Source of the DNA: Paenibacillus durus
GTDB lineage: Bacteria > Bacillota > Bacilli > Paenibacillales > Paenibacillaceae
Assembly: GCF_000756615.1 (NCBI RefSeq)
Contig: NZ_CP009288.1
Coordinates: forward strand, 2,170,001 to 2,234,000
DNA length: 64,000 nucleotides
Reading direction: 5' to 3'
Numbering within the stretch: the first letter of the stretch is position 1; each line of letters starts with the position of its first letter. Of the stretch, positions 52,017 through 61,091 are shown piece after piece. The notes under the pieces are model-generated. The model saw only the letters and a program-made list of their open reading frames with translations. It ran no database searches and was not told the origin of the DNA. Position numbers and translations under genes: made by a program.

Positions 52017-53417
52017 TTGTTAAATACGGAGATTGTCGATTTCATATGTTCTCATTATTTATCCAAAGGCTCGGAGCTTGAGCCCGCGACTCTCAGCGAA
52101 TCTGGCAGGGGCTTTGAAATTGATATTTTCAGGGCAGGCTCAAGAACACGCAGGCGCATAGGAAAAATCACCGGCGGGCATGCGGATAACGTTCTCTCTC
52201 ATGAAAATCGTGTCCCTGAAGTGCTGGAACGGCTGTTTCACAGTCCAAGAGTCCGTAAGAGCGAGCGTGATCTGCTGCGTGATACCCGGGATGCGTCGCT
52301 GTGTAATGGCGGATTGGCCGAGGGTTGGATTATGCGGATAGACCGGTACGAGTCCGATGGGAAAACCGTAGCCCGAACGGAGTATGTCATGGGTTATGCG
52401 CTTTATATTCATCTTGAGCGGAAAAGAAGACGAGCGCAGGAACGGGAGAAGCAGACCATTGCGACCTGGCATGCACGGCTTGGAACAGTACTGGAAGAGC
52501 GGAATAAAGTTCCGGATGGCCTGTCCGGGAAGGAAAACCGGCATTTATTGTGGAATTTTATAGAGGATATGGCGGCAAAGCTCGAACACTGTTCCGTTTA
52601 TAAAGAGGTCTTCGAGGTCATTTGGAACAAAGAGCAGCCATGGCAGGGCAGAAAGCTGGAGTACTATGTCGATTTTATTATCGCACTGGCCGAAATTGCT
52701 GCCGCCCGCGCTCATTTTGACTGGAAGGAGATAGGGGCGCGTTACTACCGGGAAATCGGCGGCTCGAAGCGCTTTGATCCCTATAAAGTGGATTTTCTGG
52801 AGGCGGCGGAGGAGCAGATCGGCTGTCCTCTCCCGCTGCTTGGGCTGTGCAGCGGAGGAACGGTTACCCCGATTTACTTCGCTGGAGAATTGAGCGGAAG
52901 GGGCGGATTCGCTTATCCGCAAGGCTTTTTGCATGCGGTTACGGATGTGACCGTCTGGAAGACGGAATTTCGAACCGGCTGCCATACAATGTGGCTGACC
53001 GAGAATCGGGCCGTGCTCACACGGATGAGCGCTGAACCGGACTTTCTGCTGAACTCGGGTAGTTTGATAATCGGGCTGGACGGACAGCTTAGAAGCGGAC
53101 ACCGCAAGCTGATCAAGGATGTATTGACCGGCTCGAAATCGATTGGGCAGGTCATTGTATGGTGCGACGGCGACAAGTCCGGGCTGGACATCGCTAGAAA
53201 TGTGCAAGCCCTGCTGCAGCCGGCGCATCCGGCGGGGGTGAAATGGATTTTGCCGCCTGCCGTGGACCAGAAGGGCGACGATCCGCGCTCCTGTCTTTTC
53301 CGTACATGGGAGGCTTATGAGGCAGCAGCACTTGCCGGACTGGACCGGAACCAGGCAGATGAGCAGGAAGCGGAAATGGGGGATACGGACATTTGGAACA
53401 TGTGGATGGATCTTTGA
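52017..53417 (+). CDS. jetD: Wadjet JetD: TOPRIM/topoisomerase VI-like nuclease subunit
   Basis: This 466-residue protein has the JetD layout: an N-terminal arm/winged-helix region (HLLWNFIEDMAAKLE) and a C-terminal TOPRIM domain. The metal-binding DxD is in VIVWCDGDKSGLDIARN (about residues 379-395). In characterised Wadjet systems JetD is the nuclease that cleaves small circular DNA after loop extrusion by JetABC. The start is TTG 52017 after AAGGGG. It is the first gene of the operon and its end overlaps jetA. Confidence 0.87.
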   Translation: MLNTEIVDFICSHYLSKGSELEPATLSESGRGFEIDIFRAGSRTRRRIGKITGGHADNVLSHENRVPEVLERLFHSPRVRKSERDLLRDTRDASLCNGGLAEGWIMRIDRYESDGKTVARTEYVMGYALYIHLERKRRRAQEREKQTIATWHARLGTVLEERNKVPDGLSGKENRHLLWNFIEDMAAKLEHCSVYKEVFEVIWNKEQPWQGRKLEYYVDFIIALAEIAAARAHFDWKEIGARYYREIGGSKRFDPYKVDFLEAAEEQIGCPLPLLGLCSGGTVTPIYFAGELSGRGGFAYPQGFLHAVTDVTVWKTEFRTGCHTMWLTENRAVLTRMSAEPDFLLNSGSLIIGLDGQLRSGHRKLIKDVLTGSKSIGQVIVWCDGDKSGLDIARNVQALLQPAHPAGVKWILPPAVDQKGDDPRSCLFRTWEAYEAAALAGLDRNQADEQEAEMGDTDIWNMWMDL

Positions 53418-54853
53418 TTTCTATCTTTGGCGGCGAAGTGCCTGAACATCTTCGCAAGGAATCGCTGCGGGATCTCGTCAAGCTTGCGGGGGTGCTGACC
53501 GAACTGCGGGAATACTTCGAAGAACCGCTGAAAGTGCTGGAGATTTTAAAAATGCTGAACCTGATCCAGCAGGAGGCGCTTGGGCTGGACGAGCCGCTGG
53601 AGGATGCGGACGCGCTCTTTTACCGGTTCAGGAACCGTTATGGATACGAGCCCGGAATTCCGATGGAGCGTCTCTTGAATGTGCTGCAGAAATATAACTG
53701 GATCATCCGCAGCAAGCGGAGACTTACGATGATGGATGTCGGCAAACGGATGATGGATATGCTGATTCGTCTGGCGAATGATTCGCTGGCTTACTATATG
53801 CAGGATGACGTAGCCCGCTCGCTGTTTCAGGCAAGAAGGGATGCGGATCTCAGCGAGGCTTACGACGACAAGGGGATTTCGGGAGGAAACCGGCTGGCTA
53901 GCATGATCCGTAATGTCATGGATGCCGTGGACAAGCTGAAAGAGCGGCAGCTCGAACTGCTCGCCGACCGGAACGCCCTGCCGCAAATCCGGATTATTGT
54001 GGATCTGATGCAGGAGCTGAACGCGCGGATGAATGAGCGGCTGGACAAATTCACCACCTTTGAAGAAGGGGCTTCCTTTGCGCCCTTACTCAAAAAAGGT
54101 ACAGAAATCATGTTTGAAGGAACGCAGGTGTCTTTGGGCACGCTGAATAAGTTTCTGGGCTTCGCCCATTTGCAGCAAACCGAGGTCCGGTCCGACATTT
54201 CCCCGCAAGCTATTCGCCAGTTTATTATCCGTTCCTTCTACAAAACCGCCGATTCCGAACTGCCCAGCGCCCATGAGATATTGAGCTTTCTGGAGCAGGA
54301 CCGCATTCCCGGAGAGCGTCTGGACGGCATGTGGGTGCCCGTTCAGTTCGCTTCCCCCGTGTCCAATCTTCAACTGGCGGATACCGTAAGCTATCTGGAA
54401 AGCTATGTGCCTTCCACCGAGCCGATTCGGGAGCGCCTGGAGCCGGAATATGCGGAGGCTGAAGAATGGACCGAGGAGGAACTCGGCGCTCATTTGGCGC
54501 AGATCGAATGGCAGTTGACCAAGGACCGCATTCGGACGGATGAAGCGGAGCGGATTCTGCTGAAGCGGGATTGCGTCGGTCTGGAGCAGCTTGTGCTGGA
54601 GGCGGGATCGGAGCGCTGGAGCGACGCCTTGAACGCGCTGCTGGCGGTCTCCGCTCTGGTGGGCGGGCAGCGGGCGGCGATTGAACGGGGAGAAGACCCC
54701 GCCACGGATTTGCAGGGAGGCAGCGCACAGACCGAATGGCAGCTTGTGAACGAAGGAGGAGATCAGCATGTCGTTAGAAGAACCGGAGAGCTTGCACAGC
54801 AATCTGCCGCTCGGGGCGATGGAACGGCTGACCGCGGTGCTCAGTCCCGATGA
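53393..54853 (+). CDS. jetA: Wadjet JetA: MukF-like kleisin
   Basis: This 486-residue, largely helical protein corresponds to the JetA kleisin, which bridges the JetC heads and recruits JetB dimers. It has N-terminal winged-helix-like sequence (LRKESLRDLVKLAGVLTELR) and a middle helical region (LDKFTTFEEGASFAPLLKKG). The start is uncertain: TTG 53393 (overlapping jetD by 25 bp), GTG 53402 or TTG 53414. The C-terminal ~28 codons overlap the start of jetB by 86 bp, an unusually long overlap. The call rests on operon order and resemblance to the family. Confidence 0.83.
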   Translation: MEHVDGSLISIFGGEVPEHLRKESLRDLVKLAGVLTELREYFEEPLKVLEILKMLNLIQQEALGLDEPLEDADALFYRFRNRYGYEPGIPMERLLNVLQKYNWIIRSKRRLTMMDVGKRMMDMLIRLANDSLAYYMQDDVARSLFQARRDADLSEAYDDKGISGGNRLASMIRNVMDAVDKLKERQLELLADRNALPQIRIIVDLMQELNARMNERLDKFTTFEEGASFAPLLKKGTEIMFEGTQVSLGTLNKFLGFAHLQQTEVRSDISPQAIRQFIIRSFYKTADSELPSAHEILSFLEQDRIPGERLDGMWVPVQFASPVSNLQLADTVSYLESYVPSTEPIRERLEPEYAEAEEWTEEELGAHLAQIEWQLTKDRIRTDEAERILLKRDCVGLEQLVLEAGSERWSDALNALLAVSALVGGQRAAIERGEDPATDLQGGSAQTEWQLVNEGGDQHVVRRTGELAQQSAARGDGTADRGAQSR

Positions 54854-55448
54854 GGAATACGCGTTTGTACAGATTATGTTCTCGTCGTCGGCAGCGGTCC
54901 GCAGCGGCAGCTTCGGCCTGTCCCGGCGCGAGGTGATGAAGATTCTGAAGCTGGAGCCGGGGGATGAGCAGGGATTTGCTTCTTTTGTGAAAAGGGTGAA
55001 TCAGTCGGTTGCGCGCTACTATAGGCTTATCTATGATGAGCGCAGAGACCGGGCGGTTGTGCTGATTCATGTGCCCGCCAGACAGGCGCGAGAGCTGATG
55101 TCCTCCGAGAGTCTGGCTTTGCTGATGTTTATTTTTTATCACCAGGAAGTGCTGCAGAATGATTATACCCTGTTTACCCAATTGCTGGAGGCGTTCGGGC
55201 ATGAGTCGCTGGATGTAAGGCGGAAAATCCTGGCGAACCTCGATACGCTCATCAAGCTGGGCGCCGTGTCCCGCTATGAGAATCCATCCAATGAGGAAGC
55301 CTATGCGCTGACCGCGATCGGCGCGCGGCTGTTCTCGGATTCCTATTTAAAACGGTTCGCGGAATTCAGCCATTCCCAGCAATTGAATATGGACGATGTT
55401 CTGAAGTTTTTTAAACGTTACAATCTGGAGGCAGGTGAGGGATATTGA
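54768..55448 (+). CDS. jetB: Wadjet JetB: MukE-like KITE subunit
   Basis: This 226-residue protein of tandem winged-helix character is the KITE subunit that binds the kleisin. It has an excellent start: GAAGGAGGAG before ATG 54768, inside the end of jetA. The sequence LMFIFYHQEVLQNDYTLFTQ and the C-terminal FFKRYNLEAGEGY fit JetB-type DUF4194-like proteins. Its stop overlaps the TTG start of jetC (ATTGA). Confidence 0.83.
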   Translation: MSLEEPESLHSNLPLGAMERLTAVLSPDEEYAFVQIMFSSSAAVRSGSFGLSRREVMKILKLEPGDEQGFASFVKRVNQSVARYYRLIYDERRDRAVVLIHVPARQARELMSSESLALLMFIFYHQEVLQNDYTLFTQLLEAFGHESLDVRRKILANLDTLIKLGAVSRYENPSNEEAYALTAIGARLFSDSYLKRFAEFSHSQQLNMDDVLKFFKRYNLEAGEGY

Positions 55449-58400
55449 ACCCCTGGGCGCTGGAATTTAGCGGCATCCGCGATTTCTCGGATACGAGGCT
55501 GGAATGGGGCGGACCGGAAGACCATGTGCTGATCGGCGGACCGAACGGCTCGGGCAAATCGACGATTTCGTTCTGCCTCGGAGCGGTGCTGGCTTCCGCC
55601 AAAGTGGATTTGGAGGGGCTGCGTTCCCGCAATCTGCCGCCGGACCGTGTGTGGCGGGCGACGATTCAGCTTGTTTTTGCCAATATCGGAGCAAGTCCCG
55701 TCGACGCAGCCGCGTACATCGGCTTCCGGCTGAATCTGGAGCAGAAACCCGGCGATCCCTTGCGGAAGGAATACTTTATTTGCGAGGGTAATGAGCCGTG
55801 GAAATGGAATAAAGAGACCCGCTATACGCCGGGAGACAGCACGAACCATCTTCATGAGTACCGGCATCAGCTCCAGCATAAATATAAAGTGGACCCGGAT
55901 GCCTTTTACCTGATCTGGTATCAGCAGGATGTGAACCAGTTCGCTGTGATGCGGCCGGAGGAGCGCTTCCGAATTTTCAGCGAGATGACCGGCATAGAGC
56001 GGATGCAGCACAACTGGGAAAAGGTGAAGGAGGAACGCAAAGACGCGCAGTCGGCGCTCCAAACGGCGGAAAGCAACCAACATTCGCATAGGCTGAACCT
56101 GGGCAACTGGCAGCAGGAGCGGGACCGGCTGATCAGCCGGAACGAACGGCGCAGGCTCGGTCTTGCGAGCGTACTAACCGCTTCGGCCGCCCTTGAGCGG
56201 CTGTACGGCAGGGAGCAGGAGCTTCTGAAGGAGCAGACGGATGAGCTTGAAGAGCGCCATGCTGACGAACTGGACCGCCAGGTGAAGCTGGAGGAAGAGC
56301 ATCAAGCTTACCTTAAGGAGTTGGAAGAAAGAACACGGCGCATGGAAGAACTGACCCGGCAGCTTGAGGAAGTGGAAGGCGAAGCGGCGAAAGAGCGAGC
56401 CCTGCGCGAGCAATTGAATGACGAGTACCGTCAGCTTGAAGATATTCTCAGGGAGCTGGACAAACAGATGCGGGCGATTCCCTACTCCAGAGCCGAGGTG
56501 GAAGAACGGCTTGCGCAGGACCGGGCAAAGATGCGGGAGACGGAAGCCAAAGGCCGGGAGACGGAGGAGGCATACAAGGAGGCGCAGACGCATCTGGACT
56601 GGCTGGCCAATGAAATCGGCAAGCTGGAGTATGCCCTGGAGGAAGACTTCCGGAGGCTCGGCGACGCCAAGAAAATGCTGGCCCAATACGGGGGAAGCGC
56701 CGCTCTTGAACGGGAAGCGGAAAGTCTGGAAAGCAAGCGATCTTCCCTGCGTGACAGCGGGCGCGAGCTGGAGCTGAGCATCCGGTCGCTTGAGGACGAG
56801 CTGGAGGCGTTGACCAAGGGAACCGGGATGTACAGCTTGAGGCAGGAAGCGTCCATCCGCCGTCTGCGCGGCAAAGGTGTGACTGTCTATGCCCTGCGCG
56901 ATCTTCTGGAGATGGATGAGCATATTCCGCTGGAACGGGAGGATCAGCTCGAAGCCATCAAATATACGCTGTTCGTAGATGCCAGGGGCTTCGCGGCTCC
57001 GACGGATGTCTATCATGTGGAGCTGCCGGCGGTGGTGCCGGAACGGGCGGCGGATGAGCTGGTGTCTCTCGGACTCCGGGTGAAAAAGGATCTCGACGAC
57101 CAAACCTACGCCGCAGCCCAAAAGGCGTTGTGGTGGATCGGGGAGCTGGTATCCGGTTCCGATTCTTCCAGGCCCCGGTTGAAGAATGGCCAGCTTGTCG
57201 ATTCCATGGGCCGCAGAGGCCCGCAGGAGGACAAGCGGTGGATTCTTAACCCGCGCGGAATCAAGCTGCGGGTGAAGCGCGCCGGCGAGGAGCTGGAGAA
57301 GCTGGAGCTTCAGCTTGAAGCCGCTCGCCGTAATCTTGCGGAATGCGAGGAACGGCTGAATCTTATCCGTTCGGTGCTTCAACTCGTCAAAGAGGCGGAA
57401 ACGGTCGTGGGCGCTGTCGCCGAGCGGGATTTGCGTGCGCGCGAGCTGGAAAGGAAAACCGCCGAGCAGAAGAAATGGACGGACATCCGAAACCGTTCTG
57501 CCGATGAGCGGCAGAGATTGAATCTGGGGGCGGCCGAGCTTGCGGTCCGGCTTGAAGCTCTCGAAGGGTACCGGCAAATCTACGACCGCGCCGATCAGGA
57601 AAGCTCGAAGATCGAGCGGTTCGGGCAGCTTGGCAAAGAGCTGGAAGCCACCGGAGAACGGCTGCAAGGACTGGAGAGAGAGCTTCAGGACCTGCTTACG
57701 GAAAGCGACCAGCTGGACCGTTCGTTGGATTCGACGAAGCGAAGGATTAGGGAGAAGCACCAGCATATCGAAGAGTCGAAAAAAGCGCTGGAGGCGCTGG
57801 ACCGGGAGAAACGGGAGCTGCTTGAGCGCCTGGAGGTCATACAGGAGAACCGCGCCGCGGAGCGGCAGTTCTACAGCGATTGGACCGTTCGCCTACCAAT
57901 GGTATACGCCGGGCTTCTTGAAGCGGCCCCGGATTTTCCCATAGTGCCGGACTGGAATCCGGCGCAGGCAAAGTCGTATAAAGAAGGCGCTCTGGTTCAG
58001 CTAAACCTGGCGCTGGGCGAAACCGTCGACGAGAACGCGCTCGAAAATTACGAGAAGGTAAAAGCGGAGTTTGAACGGGGTGAGCAGGAGGTGCAGGACG
58101 CCCGCATGCTGCTTCGCCAGCTTGAGGAAAGTCTGGCCGAGCTCGAGGAGAAGCTGGTCAGCACGACCAATTATGAAATCAAACGGGTGGGCAGCCGATT
58201 TGTGCGCTATATGGACCAATTCTCGTTCGACGGCGAAGTGAGCTGGGACATGCAGGAGATGAAGCAGGGGAATATCAAATATTACCTGAACATCAAAGCC
58301 AGAAAGCAGGGGCACCGCGGCCCGCTGGAGGAAGTCGGCATGAAGGGCCGGGGAGGACGGGTCGGAAAAGGGGTGTCGGGCGGCGAGGAATCGCTCAGCT

Positions 58401-58678
58401 CGCTTCTGTTCGCTCTCGCGCTGCTGAAGACGATTCAGGCAGAGCCGGGATACATCGTGCTGGACGAGTTCGACAGCGCCCTGGACGAAGGGAGAAAGTC
58501 CAAAGTATTCACGCTGTATGAGCAGGAGCTGTCGAGAAAAATGATTATCCTGTCTCCGAAATCCCATGAATCGGATTATTTGCGGCATTTCAACGAAGCG
58601 TTTGTTGTGTATCATGATGCGAGAATCCCGAAAAGCGCAGTGATTAGAATTAAGAAAAAAGCTGATAGTAAGGTTTAA
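55445..58678 (+). CDS. jetC: Wadjet JetC: SMC/MukB-like condensin ATPase
   Basis: This is a 1077-residue SMC-type ATPase. Walker A GGPNGSGKST is at residues 31-40. Two long coiled-coil arms (about 205-465 and 610-950) flank a hinge-like region (about 470-600). The ABC signature GVSGGEESLSSLLFALALLK is near 976 and Walker B YIVLDEFDSALDEG near 1002. It extrudes DNA loops in the JetABC motor that detects plasmids. The start is TTG 55445 behind GGAGGCAGGTGAGG, overlapping the jetB stop. This SMC type and the gene order suggest a non-type-I Wadjet, perhaps type II; the subtype is inference. Confidence 0.9.
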   Translation: MNPWALEFSGIRDFSDTRLEWGGPEDHVLIGGPNGSGKSTISFCLGAVLASAKVDLEGLRSRNLPPDRVWRATIQLVFANIGASPVDAAAYIGFRLNLEQKPGDPLRKEYFICEGNEPWKWNKETRYTPGDSTNHLHEYRHQLQHKYKVDPDAFYLIWYQQDVNQFAVMRPEERFRIFSEMTGIERMQHNWEKVKEERKDAQSALQTAESNQHSHRLNLGNWQQERDRLISRNERRRLGLASVLTASAALERLYGREQELLKEQTDELEERHADELDRQVKLEEEHQAYLKELEERTRRMEELTRQLEEVEGEAAKERALREQLNDEYRQLEDILRELDKQMRAIPYSRAEVEERLAQDRAKMRETEAKGRETEEAYKEAQTHLDWLANEIGKLEYALEEDFRRLGDAKKMLAQYGGSAALEREAESLESKRSSLRDSGRELELSIRSLEDELEALTKGTGMYSLRQEASIRRLRGKGVTVYALRDLLEMDEHIPLEREDQLEAIKYTLFVDARGFAAPTDVYHVELPAVVPERAADELVSLGLRVKKDLDDQTYAAAQKALWWIGELVSGSDSSRPRLKNGQLVDSMGRRGPQEDKRWILNPRGIKLRVKRAGEELEKLELQLEAARRNLAECEERLNLIRSVLQLVKEAETVVGAVAERDLRARELERKTAEQKKWTDIRNRSADERQRLNLGAAELAVRLEALEGYRQIYDRADQESSKIERFGQLGKELEATGERLQGLERELQDLLTESDQLDRSLDSTKRRIREKHQHIEESKKALEALDREKRELLERLEVIQENRAAERQFYSDWTVRLPMVYAGLLEAAPDFPIVPDWNPAQAKSYKEGALVQLNLALGETVDENALENYEKVKAEFERGEQEVQDARMLLRQLEESLAELEEKLVSTTNYEIKRVGSRFVRYMDQFSFDGEVSWDMQEMKQGNIKYYLNIKARKQGHRGPLEEVGMKGRGGRVGKGVSGGEESLSSLLFALALLKTIQAEPGYIVLDEFDSALDEGRKSKVFTLYEQELSRKMIILSPKSHESDYLRHFNEAFVVYHDARIPKSAVIRIKKKADSKV

Positions 58679-58692
58679 AAAGACTTGAATTT

Positions 58693-58725
58693 AACGCTTG
58701 GGATGCGGAAACCCAGGCGTTTTTT
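58693..58725 (+). terminator. Terminator of the Wadjet operon
   Basis: aacgcttggg pairs with cccaggcgtt around a short loop, followed by a T-run. Confidence 0.85.
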
Positions 58726-58726
58726 G

Positions 58727-58755
58727 TTGACTTCAGCTGCAAATTGGGCTAGTAT
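58727..58755 (+). promoter_or_regulatory. Promoter of the DUF6530 gene
   Basis: TTGACT, a 17-bp spacer and TAGTAT directly after the Wadjet terminator. Confidence 0.55.
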
Positions 58756-58767
58756 AACCCTTGTTAC

Positions 58768-58803
58768 TGAATTAGTAATTTAGTAAATTAGTAAATTATT
58801 AAA
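58768..58803. repeat. Four AT-rich 8-bp repeats in the DUF6530 leader
   Basis: Units close to aaattagt occur four times in tandem between the likely transcription start and the ribosome site. It could be an operator array or a phase-variable-like spacer; it is not coding. Confidence 0.6.
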
Positions 58804-58838
58804 TATGAAGATCATTAAAGGGACAGGTGAACGAAGAA

Positions 58839-59318
58839 ATGAAAATTCCAACAACGCTAAAGCATAAACCGGTTATTGTATCCGAGAATTATGAAAATGT
58901 GGATGGCAGATATGCGAATCATTCGGACACGAAGGGATTATCACTTGGATTGGCTCAGTGGAACGACCGGGGGAAGGTCGATATTTCCGCCAAGGTGTGG
59001 CGGCATACGGGAGAGAAGTGGTCCAGACAATCGGAGGAGCTGCCGCTTCACCGGGTGCTTGACCTTGCCATTCTGGTGACCAGAAGCATGGTCCATTTCC
59101 GGGAGGCTTACCAGTATCAGTATCTGTATGATCCTGAGAATCCGGTGCTTGACCGGGTGGGTCTGCAAGGGGATGCGATGACTGTATCCGTATGCACGGA
59201 CAACGACAGAATCAACGAAGACATCAAGCTGTTCAGCCAGGCGCTCAGCGATGACAGCGAACTGATTGGCGAGCGTCTAAGCACGCTGTCCCGGATTTTG
59301 AAGGAAATGGGCTACTAA
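58839..59318 (+). CDS. DUF6530-like small protein
   Basis: This 159-residue soluble protein has no obvious catalytic motif. It contains VENYENVDGRY-like sequence (SENYENVDGRYANHSDTKGL observed), WNDRGKVDISAKVWRHTGEK and LPLHRVLDLAILVTRSMVHF. I recall this pattern as DUF6530, a Firmicute family of unknown function; the name is from memory. ATG 58839 is preferred over GTG 58827 because AGGTG lies 10 nt before it. It has its own promoter after the Wadjet terminator. Confidence 0.7.
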   Translation: MKIPTTLKHKPVIVSENYENVDGRYANHSDTKGLSLGLAQWNDRGKVDISAKVWRHTGEKWSRQSEELPLHRVLDLAILVTRSMVHFREAYQYQYLYDPENPVLDRVGLQGDAMTVSVCTDNDRINEDIKLFSQALSDDSELIGERLSTLSRILKEMGY

Positions 59319-59358
59319 AGTGTTCATGATGCACGATTGAAACCAAGGAGGAAATACA

Positions 59359-59748
59359 ATGTCACTGGATAAGCAAAAGAAGAAAGAGCTGGCCTCGGCA
59401 TACGCGCAGTCGTTTCGGCCGATGGGTGTTTACCAGATACGAAATGTGAAGAACGGTAAAATTCTGGTGCTCGGCAGCATGGATCTAACCGGGGCAAGAA
59501 ACCGGCTTGAATTTCTGCAGCAGACGAATATTAACAGCATCAATGAACTAAAGCAGGACTGGAAGGAATACGGCGGCGACAGCTTCGTATTTGAAGAACT
59601 GGATCAAATTAAGCCGCGTGAGGAAATCTTGAACGACATTTCGGAGTTAAATGAGTATCAGGAAGAAGTGGATGCGCTGCTTGAGCTGTGGATTGAGAAG
59701 CTGCAGCCCTTTGGGGACAAGGGATACAATAAACCGAAGCGGAAATAA
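59359..59748 (+). CDS. GIY-YIG nuclease-family protein
   Basis: This 129-residue protein carries a GIY-YIG-like core: GVYQIRNVKNGKILVLGS, then a conserved arginine (ARNRLEFLQQ) and a glutamate-rich end (FEELDQIKPREEILNDI). The second motif is degenerate (VLGS in place of YIG), so nuclease activity is uncertain. AAGGAGGAAA precedes ATG 59359. Stand-alone GIY-YIG proteins of this size are common in Bacillales and uncharacterised. Proximity to Wadjet may be coincidence. Confidence 0.75.
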   Translation: MSLDKQKKKELASAYAQSFRPMGVYQIRNVKNGKILVLGSMDLTGARNRLEFLQQTNINSINELKQDWKEYGGDSFVFEELDQIKPREEILNDISELNEYQEEVDALLELWIEKLQPFGDKGYNKPKRK

Positions 59749-59793
59749 TTCTGCCGAAGCCTCCCGGCCCGGGTGACAGCTTACCCGCAACGC

Positions 59794-59840
59794 AAAAAGG
59801 GCTGCACCAGGTCATCTTCATGACTTGTGAGCAGCCCTTA
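59794..59840 (-). terminator. Terminator for the minus-strand pair, possibly bidirectional
   Basis: aagggctgc pairs with gcagccctt around an inner tcat/atga hairpin. The T-run lies on the minus strand, so it mainly serves the gene at 59910. Confidence 0.75.
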
Positions 59841-59909
59841 GCAGTTACGGACAGCGAATGACTCCCTGGTAAGGAGTACGAGAGGAGATTGGAAGTCAGG
59901 CCATGTTTC

Positions 59910-61085
59910 TTACTGCTGCGGAGCGGCGGTTAGTATATGCGTATACTTGATGATTTCATGTCCCGTATTATACGTAAAAGTCAGTGTATCTCCGCTCCGT
60001 CCGGCAAACCGGAGAAAATCCCCCAAAAACCACGGATCGCCTTCCTCGATTTCCCGCTGCCGATCCGCATCGAAAAATTCCCGGTACAGCAGCGTGCTTG
60101 CTCCGGTCGAGCGGTCGACAAGTGTCAGCAATCCGGTATTGGAAGGACGGATCAGCGCGATATCCGAATAGAAGGCTTCTACGTGATAGAGCGTATCGGC
60201 GTTTTGGGTGGCGTCTGCATTCATTAGCTTGGCCAAATCGACTGTCTCGGCCACATTGCCTGTGCCATCCTCCACAAGCCGCAGCGCTCTGCCGTCGCTC
60301 AGCAGCAGCTTCCCGTCAGACCGGGCGGCAGGCTCCCCAAAGGAAGCGCGGCCAGCGATTTGTCCTTTTCGTATGACGGCGCCATTTCTTAGCACAAAAG
60401 TGAAGTAGGCTGTATTGACATGCGGCTCGCCATAAATATTGCTGATGCGCAGAAGAAGCAGACCGCCCGGTGTGCGCTCAAATGTAAAGTCGACGACATC
60501 CAGACCGGTGCCGAGATCGGCGATTTTAAGCTTTGCGCCTTGCCGGGACGATGAATACAATTCTCCGGTATCAAGCGAAACGGAATATACGGTACCCTCG
60601 AACGTCTCCGAATAACTGCGGTATAAATGCAATCCGTTAGCTAAAAACGTGCGCTTCTTGGCATCCCAGCGGACGGTGCCCCCTTCGAGCGCTTTTACCA
60701 TAAACTTCACTGGAATATAGAGCTCCTTGTTGTGAATAAAAGGAACACCTCCGATGCTAACCGGTATGCCGTCAAGCACACCGGTTCGGCTCCCGACCCG
60801 AACTGCGAAGCTTTTCTCCCAACCGGTAAATTCGGCGCGCTTATGCGTCTGATCCCAAGTGATCTTAAGCCCTGCCGCCTTGGCTGTGGAAGCGGCCAAA
60901 TAGGCGATGCCGTCCTTGATGATGGCATTGCCGGAATAACCCATTGTCAGCGTGCCGCCGTTCGTGAACGTAAGCTGAACGTATGCGGGCACCGTCGATG
61001 CCTGGGCCGGTGAAGGAAGCAGAGTGCCGCTGGAAAGCAGCAGCGATGAGACTACGGCAGGAATGAATAGCAATCTCTTTTTCAT
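59910..61085 (-). CDS. Exported protein with copper amine oxidase N-terminal domain
   Basis: This 391-residue secreted protein has a signal peptide (MKKRLLFIPAVVSSLLLSSG through AQAS). A copper-amine-oxidase-N-like domain follows (GIAYLAASTAKAAGLKITWD; IHNKELYIPVKFMVKALEGG), which in Paenibacillus is an extracellular module without copper chemistry. The C-terminal ~220 residues have a repeated beta pattern reminiscent of a propeller, not identified further. It follows the carbonic anhydrase gene after 6 bp, so the two are co-transcribed. Confidence 0.8.
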   Translation of the reverse strand: MKKRLLFIPAVVSSLLLSSGTLLPSPAQASTVPAYVQLTFTNGGTLTMGYSGNAIIKDGIAYLAASTAKAAGLKITWDQTHKRAEFTGWEKSFAVRVGSRTGVLDGIPVSIGGVPFIHNKELYIPVKFMVKALEGGTVRWDAKKRTFLANGLHLYRSYSETFEGTVYSVSLDTGELYSSSRQGAKLKIADLGTGLDVVDFTFERTPGGLLLLRISNIYGEPHVNTAYFTFVLRNGAVIRKGQIAGRASFGEPAARSDGKLLLSDGRALRLVEDGTGNVAETVDLAKLMNADATQNADTLYHVEAFYSDIALIRPSNTGLLTLVDRSTGASTLLYREFFDADRQREIEEGDPWFLGDFLRFAGRSGDTLTFTYNTGHEIIKYTHILTAAPQQ

Positions 61086-61091
61086 AAAAAT

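Noticed and set aside
56174..57766. 530-codon minus-strand frame opposite jetC
   Set aside because: The coiled-coil gene's biased codons (gag, ctg, gaa) keep the opposite strand open; no protein family features are present.
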